NCBI GenBank assembly: GCA_013339895.1 | Contig: JABACO010000006.1 | Span: 11,255,756-11,319,755 of the forward strand | DNA length: 64,000 bases | Reading direction: 5' to 3' | From: Ephydatia muelleri | Taxonomy: Eukaryota > Porifera > Demospongiae > Spongillida > Spongillidae | In this document: positions 31,793 to 41,971 of the stretch, piece after piece | Layout of the letters: each line of letters begins with the position of its first letter | Position numbering within the stretch: position 1 is the stretch's first letter | Notes under the pieces: generated by a model | Database searches by the model: none | What the model was told of the DNA's origin: nothing | Seen by the model: only the letters and a program-made list of their open reading frames with translations | Position numbers and translations under genes: made by a program

Positions 31793-32461
31793 CAACACTC
31801 ACACATACACACTTTATCACTCTTTCTCTACCCACATGCTTCAAACTCGACTAGCAAATTGCGAAGCATGAGTAAGAAACAGCGAAGCAAACCACGGATA
31901 CGTGGCAGTAAACACGGGCTCGCCGCATCCACAACACCACATAAACGCGGCATACGTCGCACACATCATAGAGGCACACACGGACAACATACATACGTAC
32001 GTACGCATGCACACACGGACAACATACACACGCACGTACGCATGCACACACATGCACGAGGAAAAGATATATACAGACATCGATGATATACACAAACACC
32101 ATGCACAAGCACTGTAACACGAGAATACTCGCGCACTCGCACAAGTCCACAAGACACGCAGCTATTGTCCGTGCAATGGTTGTTTCTCGCACCTGTTTTC
32201 TTCTCGTTTAGGTAACACTTCAGACTTGGCACTATCTTCATACGCAAACGTCACTCGTCTGAGGCATGATATAGCGCAACTTTAACCCTGTAAAGCGGTA
32301 TTAATATAACACCATACAACAAACTTTCCGCCTTCATATTATAGAAAAAAAAAAATAACTCGACGTGCGTCATCGACCATGACCATACGCGGGCGTAATT
32401 TCGTTCAAAGTATGCCCGTCACGTAATTGGTCTGGGAGCGAGACTATAAGGCGACGTTGCT
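30240..32461. other. Intergenic region between divergent SIK and the coiled-coil gene
   Basis: No convincing exon. 31703-31790 is a perfect CT microsatellite of about 44 repeats. 31950-32080 is rich in ACGTACGCATGCACAC. The last 150 bp before 32462 are the candidate promoter for the plus-strand gene. SIK 5' UTR exons could lie anywhere here. Confidence 0.55.
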
Positions 32462-33988
32462 ATGACACAGTTGAAGGGTTTTCCGCTTCGAAGTACACGT
32501 GAAGCACTGATAGAGCATCTGCAACAGAATGAATTGAGAATGAGAACTCAAATAAGAAATGTAGGTGGGCACAAAATCTAAGGAAGGTGCATGAGATAGA
32601 TAGGAGCAGAATGCAGCCTCGTTGTTCGTGTACTAGTACTCATCTACTCACGCAAGGAAAGGGTGGACGAGCAAACACCTGTAAATGTGTTGTACGTACG
32701 CAGGCCGAATTGACAGGAGTGAAATAGCGAGACGCAGTCTGGAGGGGTGGGCGGAAGGGGGAGGTGTTCTTTCATTTACTAGTACCTGTATCATTTTTGG
32801 CGTCAAGGTTCTACAGTTATGCGAACAAATTAGCCTACAAGAATCTTAGCCCATCAGATGGTTGAAGGGGGGGGGATGAGGTCATATAGAGTAAATGCTG
32901 ATCAGTTTCAATCTCACTCTAGCTTGAATTGGAAAGGGAAACGCTACGTTACCGGCTTGAGAGCTTGCGAAAGGCCAAAAGCATCATGGTCGCACCAAAA
33001 GTAAGGAGAATGAGTCAAACAACCCTGGGAACTGACCACACAAGCCTGCCAAAACTTGACCTTGGCACTGCGCACCAAAATTGTGACAAGCAATCTTCAA
33101 ACAGGAGAGTTGTGTCAGAAACGTCTACAGTGCAACCACAACACAGTGTGGGAGATGGGAGTTCCGTGCAGCTGCAACACAATCAGCACGAAGCTGAGAT
33201 AAACCATCTCAGGGTGGAATCAGCAGCAAAGCAGAAGGTGACAACGTCCTGAATCCTCCTCACACTGTAAGTTGTTACAAGAACTCTGTGTGCACTTCTG
33301 TGTAGGCTATAGGCGGACTCGAAGCAGAGGTGCAGCTTCTTAGAGGTGAAAACTCTAAGCTCATGGATAAAGTGGCCGAGTTAATCACTGCAAATGACGC
33401 GCTGAGGGCGTGCAATGCTGCTCTTGAAAACAACTGCAAGGGCCTGATGGAGGAGCTCAGCATTAAAGAGGCTCAGTGGAGTGAGAGAGAAGAAAGCCTG
33501 AAGCTCGAGGTAGAGCCCCCCACCCCCCATCTTGCTCCAGCTCATGTCAGCTACTTATTAAGACCTACCCTGCGTATAGACAGCTCTATGATTACATTGT
33601 ATTAACATACAAGCACGACGTCATCAAATGTTGCATAAACTACTGAATAGGTCATTGAGTGGTAGTTTCCTTTGATTGGTTGATAATCCAAATAAGTTTT
33701 GTGTACTTATTTGGTAACGAAAATGAAATTGAAAAACAGATAAATTGAAAATGTAAAACACAAAAAAGTTCTAAAGTCAAGGGTAAATAACCAGAGGTGG
33801 GTCCACTTATTGTGAGTATGTTTCCATCTTTAACATGCAATTAAAAATCTATTTGCACAATGATAGATTTGTGCATGAATTGTACATCCTCCCATCTAGA
33901 TACAGAAGCAATGGGGTGAACGTTACCATGAATGGATTACGAAAGCTGACAAGAAAATGGAAGAACTTCAGAAAGTCAACTCCATGTT
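32462..33988 (+). CDS. Unrecognised coiled-coil protein, first four exons; 3' end not found
   Basis: Exons 32462-32560 (MTQLKGFPLRSTREALIEHL...), 32923-33237, 33306-33509 and 33900-33988 join in phases 0/0/0/2 with good GT-AG borders (donor GTATGT at 33989). The 235 residues seen are heptad-rich and charged: ELERETLRYRLESLRKAK, then a Ser/Gln-rich linker, then GLEAEVQLLRGENSKLMDKV and WITKADKKMEELQKVN. No enzyme motif is visible. I do not recognise the family; centrosomal, cytoskeletal or signalling scaffold proteins look like this. Downstream sequence is full of retroelement debris and the large palindrome, so the end may be far away or lost. A possible further exon is listed at 37035-37150. 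Confidence 0.7.
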
Positions 33989-33994
33989 GTATGT

Positions 33995-34170
33995 TATTAG
34001 TATCCTTGTACCTGCATGTTTTAGTATCCTTGTACCTGCATGTTTTAATATCCTTGTACCTGCATGTTTTAGTATCCTTGTACCTGCATGTTTTAATATC
34101 CTTGTACCTGCATGTTTTAGTATCCTTGTACCTGCATGTTTTAGTATCCTTGTACCTGCATGTTTTAATA
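33995..34170. repeat. Minisatellite, 24-bp unit (TAGTATCCTTGTACCTGCAT), about 7-8 copies
   Basis: Starts within a few bases of the donor at 33989. Copies alternate between TTTTAGTATCC and TTTTAATATCC. Confidence 0.95.
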
Positions 34171-34878
34171 TGAAACTTCTATGTTATGGCTTACTACAAA
34201 TATTGCTATTCACTGACCCTAGCTTGCTGTTTTAACTTAGTCTTAAAAATATACAAATCAGTGTGATGTTGTGTAAAGTGCTGTGTACACAGGAGATGTT
34301 TTGAACTGTGTGTAATCTTTCCTTTTTCTATTTGAAATACATCATAATCAACATTCAGCCAATCACTTTTGAAGTCCCAGCAACATATAGCACAGTCAAA
34401 CTCCAAACAATGAGCTCAGCTTTTTTTACTGCATCAGAACTAATGTATGTCAGATTATTCGTGCATCTTATTGTTTGTGCAGCATACGGCAAATCATCAA
34501 TTCATAATGTATTTCAGATAGTGCGGATGTGTGTAGGATGATTGTAATGTAATACAGTCTCTTTTTAAGGACACACATGTGTACAGATATCACTTATTCT
34601 TATTTCAAAACAGGTCAGATTATGTTAATTCGATTTAATTGCATTTCTGGGTATCAAGCCAGTGATGTCATGCTGGAAATAGCTTTTCAGGCCATGCAAG
34701 TGTTGTGTGCAGGAATAGAGCGTGTGAAGAAATTTTGTCATAGGAATTGTGCAATTTTGGCAGTAACTCTGACTGTAGAGCAATACTCAGTTTATCATAC
34801 ATTTTCGCCATCATCTGTCACTGAACCTTGGAGCCAGTCTGGCTGCCAAATGTCTTAACAGCCTTAGAACCCCAGCAC

Positions 34879-35181
34879 CTATGGGTCTCTACAGCACAGC
34901 ACCAGCCACATTGTGTGCATTTTAATAAGTATAATTGTATACCTTACCTTACAGTCAAAAGTGGCTAGCAACAAGAAAATGGCAACATTTCGTATCATGC
35001 ATACCGAACTAAAGGCATTTTTGAAATCCATTTTGACAACAGCCTTGTTAGAGTTGAAGGTTGTGATGTGGAGTCTAGTGGTATGGACAGCAGCCTCAGG
35101 ACCTTTACGCCTTGCTTGAAGGATGCTACATTCTACATACTCCTCGCCTTCATCATTTCTGTGGTGTTGTAAGGTAATCAA
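34879..35181 (-). pseudogene. Decayed reverse-transcriptase fragment of a non-LTR-like retroelement
   Basis: One open frame contains GPEAAVHTTRLHITTF followed by AVVKMDFKNAFSSV, which resembles reverse-transcriptase motif A (hydrophobic-D-F-x-N-A-F). The reading then loses similarity. No catalytic YxDD motif was found in frame, so this is a relic. Confidence 0.55.
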
Positions 35182-36090
35182 TCATCAGAAGGTGTCAGCA
35201 GGGGGACCTACTTACTTGTCTCACTCTCCATTCTGTGTGTTCACTTTTGCAGTCTGTATTACAAAATGTCTATTTAGATGATGGTACCTTAGGTAGAACA
35301 GCTGAGGACTTTACTCAGGAGAAGGGAGACCATGAATGAGGCCAGTGATATTGGCCTATAGATTTATAGAGCTCAATATGAATACCAGAGGTCATAAGCA
35401 GTAGTCCATCTCTCCTGCAGCTTATCTACCAAAGTGTGCATGTGGTCGATGCTGACTTTCTTGGCTCCCCTGATTGATGACATGGCATGCATTTCTGAAG
35501 TCATTGCTTCTTACCTGAAGTGTTTGGGAGATCTCTCTTCCCACGATCTTGTGCCCCTTGCTAGGCTCTATCTCAAAGCTTTGTTACTGCCTCAGGAAAG
35601 CTCATTGATTTCTTTCACCCTGCCTAAAGTCATGGTGAGCATGAAGTAGTGCTTTTCACTTGTCACATTCGGATGGCCACATTGCGGCTATGTTACCATC
35701 CAAATCAGGTGGCCTTAGAGTTCAAAACGCAGTGCAGCTTGCTCATTCTGTCGTTCTGGCCTAGCAATAGGGCTCGACGCATATCATGTGCAATGTGGTA
35801 GCAGAGTGGATCTCATTAGTAAAGAACATTTCCTAGCCGCGGGTACATGGTTAAATTCCACTCCTATTTAGGCTTTCGGCTAGATGATTTAGCTGTCAGC
35901 ATTGCTGTCGGTCTGCATTTAGGCATGCCTTTATGTAGACCACACCTTTGCCAAGATTGCGACCCATGACCTTAGTTGAGTGAAAGGTCACCACTTTCGA
36001 CATGCATATGATAAATTATTATTATTATTATTATTATTTTATTATTACACGTGAACTACACTGCCTAAGACTAAGGTGCTTAGTCTTGAT
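35182..36090. other. Non-coding stretch between retroelement relics
   Basis: No supported gene. Weak open frames (for example 35434-35649) have no recognised similarity. A short ATT repeat lies at 36015-36045. Probably decayed retroelement body or intron. Confidence 0.4.
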
Positions 36091-36660
36091 CTATATGGGA
36101 TCAGAGCCATTGTCATATGCCACTGCTTGAGATAGCAGTGCCCTTGCATTAGCTCGGACAAGGACCAGGTTAAGCCTACTGTAGAGCATGAAGGTGGCCT
36201 GAGATTTGGTGATGTTAAGCCTGGCAGCTAGGCATGAGGCAAGACGAGAGAGATGTACTCTGGCTTCAGCTCCCCAGCATCCATAGGTCTCAACAGCCAA
36301 TAGTATGCAATACCCAACCTAGCTCTGAGCATTTGGCATCATTGGAAGCATGTTTTCTTTGTTCAGAAGTCTGGGCTGATGATCCAGCTGTCTCACACGC
36401 TTCAAGATTGAATTTAGTGGTGATGTGACAGTGAGATCAAAAGCTGCAGGTTTTCCCAGATCCCAGTTTGGAACTAGAACATCTGCTGGCCATGTGCGCC
36501 GTTCATCATGCCCCAAACCACTTCCTACTTCCATTTGACCACCAACACCAGCCTGCCTGCAAGGCTCAAACAAGGCATCCCTAAGTCTGTTATGGCCTGA
36601 CACCACGTCTCCATATGGTGACCTAAAGGATCCAATGAATGGGTTGGACAAAATGGGCAT
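36091..36660 (-). pseudogene. Decayed 3' portion of a retroelement polyprotein
   Basis: Two overlapping minus-strand frames show GHNRLRDALFEPCRQAG, RTWPADVLVPNWDLGKPA and AFDLTVTSPLN, then after a frame break VETYGCWGAEARVHLSRLAS and LVLVRANARALL. I recognise this string of motifs as the C-terminal region of retroelement polyproteins common in sponge and cnidarian gene models; family name not assigned. Frameshifts and stops show it is dead. Confidence 0.6.
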
Positions 36661-38036
36661 CTACTCCCTCCAAAACTATCAATGCCTAGCCATCATTTTA
36701 TCGACATTTGGCATTAATCATTGTCAATAATTGTTATTAATATAAGGAAGCACGAACCAACATGCAACACACACTATTACACATTACGATAACTACACAA
36801 TAATAATTTTAAATTGTGTATCCTATGTTAAACATTTATTTGTGTACAAGCATATGCAATGTAAACATCATAAATAATTGTATTTACTTAAACATGCATA
36901 GTTGTGTATGTGTCTGTTTGGACTCATCTTAGATGTATTTATGTATATTTAAGATAAAAGACAAACAGCACAAGCCAAAGCCTAGGCAAAAAATAAAAAT
37001 GGTCTGCAGTCCTGCTTTATTTTTCTCAGTACAGAGTCTCTGCAGAAAGCTGCTGGAGAAGTTGTTTATGATGCACAGGTTTTGCCTCAAAAGTGTCGTA
37101 GTTGAACAAAGACTTTGTGCCAGCCATGCCAGATGTTTCTATGGCAATGGGTAAATTAAAAAAAGCAAAATATTGGAGTACATTGAGTAATTTCATTTTT
37201 CTGCTTTATCTGCCACTGCGTCAGTATGACAACAAACCATTTTACAATTCCCTATGCATGAATTCCCTATGCATGAATTCCTTATGCATGATCTGGCAAT
37301 TGTCAGGCAAAGCAGTGGACATGAAGCAAGCTCAGCATGGCATATAGTCCACATCTGCTTCTCCACCTCTGCAATACTACCTTTCGATGCATAACACCTC
37401 ACTTGGCACCAAGGCAAACCTGTACCTACCACCAATGCTAATGCTTGATTGAGGGCTACACCCACCATAACCAAAGGCGAACCAATGGAGGACCTGCATG
37501 CAAGTGCTACTGAAACAGTGGATGTGATGCTCCATCATACTTGCATTCTACTGACAGTAAGTTGTTCTTTTGTTTCTTGCACCCTTGATCACCATGTCCT
37601 CACCATGTCCTCACTAAGGTAGTGACATAGTCAAACTACGGGGACTGCTTTGCTGACCTATGTCCTAAAGCCTGTCCACAGCAAAGGTTCAGGGTTGGAC
37701 TGTGCTGATGCACTTGTATCGGTCTTGCTGCTGAATTTCACGCACCCACTCAGTATGGACTCTCATTTTGGAAGTGATGACAATAACATTCTGAAGAGTG
37801 TGATGAGCTGTATAAATGCACCAAAGGTGATGGAGCTTGTTCCGTGCTGGGCTGGGCCTGTAGATCCCTTAGTGGTAGAAGTGTAGTGTTCCGTGCTGGG
37901 CTGGGATGGGCCTGTAGATCCCTTAGTGGTAGAAGTGTATTGTTCTCACCTGCAGGTGTGGTGGTAATGTCATGTGCCATGATAAACTCCGTTCCTGCCG
38001 CATCCCCCCTGAATCTTAAGGCGGAGTCAGGAAGCA
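36661..38036. other. AT-rich non-coding region left of the palindrome
   Basis: AT-rich to about 36940. 37255-37290 is a triplicated ATGCATGAATTCCT motif. 37845-37945 has two copies of a 55-bp segment (GTGCTGGGCTGGGCCTGTAG). 37955-38036 resembles 38640-38800 inside the left palindrome arm (direct repeat). No gene apart from the possible exon at 37035. Confidence 0.5.
37035..37150 (+). other. Possible exon (weak)
   Basis: Follows a TTTTTCTCAGTACAG acceptor and ends at a GTAAAT donor. It reads SLQKAAGEVVYDAQVLPQKC and then, after a one-base frame change near 37100, NKDFVPAMPDVSMAMG. It could be a later exon of the coiled-coil gene with an indel, or a relic. No homologue recognised. Confidence 0.28.
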
Positions 38037-40673
38037 ACCTCACCCATGACCACAGGTCCGTGGAGGAGTGAAGCCCAAGTCTCCTTAGTTGGCAGGAGGT
38101 GTGCAACACAGATGGGATCGAGTGGCACAGAAGCATTCAACTACATATAACTGCTTGCTGGGACCCCCCCCCCCCCCCCCCCCCCGATGAGGAAGAATGC
38201 ATCAAGGGGATTCTGCTCAGGTCTAGATCAGACTAGAGCCCAGTGCATGCTGGTTCAACTTTGGTTTTGAGGGCGAAGACTGATCTGGTGATCTGGCAAG
38301 AATGGTTCTCTTGTTGGATCGAAACTCAGGCTGCCTAAAGATCTCCATGTACCTTGGATTTTATAGTGTTGGTGTGATGCCTTAACGCCTGACCAAACAA
38401 GAGAATGCTTCACAGGCTTCTACTCTCCAAATCTTTTATGTCTCTTCAGTGAGGGGGGTGCAAACCCAGCCAGGTTCAGTGCATTTAGCGTCATTTCCTC
38501 ATGTGTTCTCATTTTCGCATAATACAGTGTAAATGAATATTTAATTAATTGAGTTTAAACTTAAAAATAATATCATAAAATTCAATACAAATTAATAATA
38601 TATATGGTCCTGCATTACATTGGGAGTGTGATTGATCTCATGTTATCACCTGCAAGTGTGGTGGTGATGTCACCACGTGCAAGTGTGGTGGTGATGTCGC
38701 CACGTGCCAAGATAAACTCTGAGACAATCCAAGCTTCTGCCCACATGCCCCCCCCCCCCCCCCCAAATCTTAAGACGAAGTCAGGAAGCGACCTAACCCA
38801 TGACCACAGCCACACTTCCTCCTAGCCGACATCCTACCCAACTGGTCTGTGGGTAAGCCAGCAGACTTTGACCTGTGACATCATGGCTAAACTATAAACT
38901 TTTATCAGAAGTGGCTGGTGTGGCTGCCCAAAGAGAGTCGTTTTGTGAATTTATTTGTAATTATACATTTTTATAATTGTTTAATAATTTCACAGGAATG
39001 CAATTGTAATCTTCAAATATGTGCAAATAAACAAGCTCCTTATAATAAATGAGGGATTGGCAACGCGTCACGTGAGCCATAGCAATTTTTCGCGTGCCAT
39101 CGCACGTGCGTATAAGTGAGGACAGAGTCTAAAACTCGCTGGTTTTTTGAACTAAAAGGAGAAGGCTTTTTTAATTGTAATTTTCAAGTTCGCCATCACA
39201 TGTACTACGTGTTACTCTTTTTTGAAGGGCTGCGAGTGTTCTGTTGTACTGTTTCGAGCGTTTTTGCCAAAATTGCGATTTTTCCGGAGCGCCGTTTTTT
39301 GTGGGACAGTATCTTACGAATCGATGGTCTTTTCTTCTTGAAAATGGCTTTATAACGTGCAAGATGGTTAAATTGTAACGTGGTGTTGCTTGTTTGTAAT
39401 GGCAGTGCTCAGAACCGCTCCAACAGAATATTGGATATAGTAATTTTGTGGGACAGTGTAGCCTTTATCGTATAAGCTAGATCGCTAAATTTGACGCTGT
39501 CTTGTAGCTCTTGGTTCATATTTTAGCATCCGAATATTTTTATATCTAGCGCGCGACTACGTTACGGCTTGTATTGTGTCAAAGGTGATGGTTTTATGGT
39601 TGTTTCTAACTTGCTAGCCCATTTTACAGTCTATACAGCGGGTTACAACGCAATTAGATGATAATTGCCCTGTTTGTGTACACGCATACATTTGTTGGTT
39701 GTGGGTTCGAGTACAGGTGCGGATGGCACGCGCTAATGCGTGAAGAGTGGGCCCGTTTCCAATCCCTCTATATAATAAACCTTTGGTGCACATATCCAGG
39801 TCAATTGCATGTTTTCATAAATGAGTGGCCTTGTAGGTGAGTGACAATGAGACAACCCGAGCCCTTCAAGGCACATGATGCCGAGCGATTTAGGGAGAAA
39901 CTTAGTTACCCTGATGTTGAAAGTAAGTATATATAATTTGGTGGTCTTCCAGAACATCATAATAAATTTATTATGAATTATAAATCTTACACACAATGGA
40001 CTTCAGTTGTTTGAAAGAGCTAATCATAAGGTAACAAGGTCAGAAATGTACATGTGAGATGTTGCTGAGCAGGCAGAAGTCAACAAACAAAGTATATCCA
40101 CCTAGACTCATGCCATGTTTTCATGCCAGATTACAGGGGCTTTTGGACCAAGATTTGGGCCATTGTTTATGGCAGGTGTCAGGGGAAGCAAACTCCATCT
40201 CGTATCTGACTGTCAGTTGCCACCCAACGGGGCAATGCAGCTTCTAGATCAGGATAAACCATTTCCCTCCACACAGGTCAATTGTAAGTGAGTTCCCTTG
40301 TGGGTGAGTGTCAATGAGACAACCTTGACCATTGAGGGCACATGATGGCCGAGTGATTTAGGGAGAACTTAGTTACCCTGACGTCAAAGTCGGTCAGTAC
40401 AAATAATTTGGTGGTCTTCCAGCAACGTCATAATAATTATGTTAAATTTATTGTGTCTGGGTGGGGACAGTATTAATTAATTGATTGCATACATTTCGCG
40501 AAAAGGGAGCGACGCATGGTTTTTCAAATTCTTTGATATTCTGGAAGTCTGAAATGTCCTCTACACATTGCTTCTTACGCACTGAGAATCGGAGTATCCG
40601 TCATGGAGTTGTAACGCTCTGAATTTTTAATTAGCCATACATTTCAACGCTTGAGCGTTACATTTCTACATGT
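38037..40673 (+). repeat. Left arm of giant inverted repeat (2,637 bp)
   Basis: Reverse complement of 41786-44421. Three unrelated open frames occur at mirror positions (39116/43343, 39658/42801, 40059/42400), all giving the same centre 41229.5. Checked stretches are identical. The only differences seen are the lengths of two poly-C runs (22 versus 20 and 17 versus 18). The arm contains no recognised gene. It carries two diverged direct copies of a 150-bp segment (39836-39985 and 40296-40450) and ends inside a MITE copy. Confidence 0.95.
40488..40673. mobile_element. Truncated MITE copy at the inner end of the left arm
   Basis: Same family as 41721-41971 (TTTCGCGAAAAGGGAGCGAC end, GAGTTGTAACGCTCTGAATT body). 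It lacks about 65 bp of the far end because the palindrome arm stops at 40673. Confidence 0.8.
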
Positions 40674-41785
40674 GGGATATAAAGCACATAAGTATTTTAT
40701 TATAGACAATTAGGCCCTGGGTGAATCTTGAAAGCAGTGTCCTCACATTGGCCCTGACAAGGTCACGCTCAGTCGTCCATAGAGGGATGCAGTTGCTGTG
40801 AACTTTGAGCAATTGTGCCGCATGACTAAACGGGAGGCAAGCTGTGGGAGAGCCCACTTGGCCTCTGTACCCCAGGTGGAATTGAGACCCTACCCAGCTC
40901 TGCACACCTCCTGTCATTAGCTTGATACTTTCTCACCTCAGTGACAAAGGTTGCAGACCCTGCTGTCACACTCGCTTCAGGCAAATTATTTGAAGTAAGC
41001 GGAGATGTGACGGCAAAAGTCAAATGCATCAGGCTTCCCCAGCACCCAGTTGGCAGCAAGGGCATCAGCTGGTCGTGTGTGGAGCTCCTCAAGCCCATCA
41101 CCATTCCCTACCTCCACCTGAACTCCAGTGTGGCGCGTCAACAGGACTCTACAAATACATCATGAAGCCTGTTGTGACGGGTGACCACATCACAACCATG
41201 CTTGCATGTCAAAGCATAGTAACCCCAAAGGGTTCAGAGAATGGACGGGGCACTAGGGACAGCTTGTGCCTTTGGCCACTCCAGTACCAAGCCAACAATG
41301 TATGGCTGCTTGAGATTCGGAGGGCTCAAGATGTAGATTAAGCCAAGGTGAAGGAACAGCTGAAAGCCAAGCTGAAGCATGAGGATATGACACTGAAAAC
41401 CTGTCAGGTAGTGATGAATTAGCAAATTGGTCTATGGGTAAGCCAGCAGCCTTTGACATTGCCACTAAACTCTAAAGTTTTATCAGAAGCGTGGGTTATC
41501 TATAGTAGTGGATTGATTACATCACCGTGTTCCCCCTGCTATTAGTGCAGCAACTTGGATATCCGTTGGACTATGTTACCGCCAAAGAAACATAACCTGT
41601 GTAATTGATCAGGAACGTGGCTAAACCACCTTACATTTCTGACCTTACTTCATCGATGTTACCTCATAATTAGCTCATTTCAATCAGTTCTAATTGTGTG
41701 TAACAGATTTTCCATACATATGGGATCGTTTACGCGAAAAGGGACCTAACGCATACATTATATAAAAATTTCCAGTACGCGCAAT
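40674..41785. other. Spacer of the inverted repeat (1,112 bp)
   Basis: Single-copy sequence between the two arms. Contains the retroelement relic at 40700-41465 and, on its right edge, the outer 65 bp of a MITE (41721-41785). Confidence 0.85.
40700..41465 (-). pseudogene. Decayed retroelement 3' region in the palindrome spacer
   Basis: Minus-strand frames show WLSAVPS, LNLHLEPSESQAAIHCWLG, then FAVTSPLTSNNLPEASVTAG and EVRKYQANDRRCAELG, the same family as 36091-36660 (FDLTVTSPLN). Several frame breaks. It covers a partly different segment, so the two are separate insertions or dispersed pieces. Confidence 0.6.
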
Positions 41786-41971
41786 ACATGTAGAAATGTA
41801 ACGCTCAAGCGTTGAAATGTATGGCTAATTAAAAATTCAGAGCGTTACAACTCCATGACGGATACTCCGATTCTCAGTGCGTAAGAAGCAATGTGTAGAG
41901 GACATTTCAGACTTCCAGAATATCAAAGAATTTGAAAAACCATGCGTCGCTCCCTTTTCGCGAAATGTATG
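41721..41971. mobile_element. Complete MITE (about 250 bp) spanning the right inner palindrome border
   Basis: Terminal inverted repeats: the left end begins TGGGATCGTTTACGCGAAAA then GGGACC; the right end reads GCTCCCTTTTCGCGAAATGT. No ORF. Related copies lie at 46009, 57074 and 40488. The palindrome arm begins inside it, at 41786. Confidence 0.8.
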
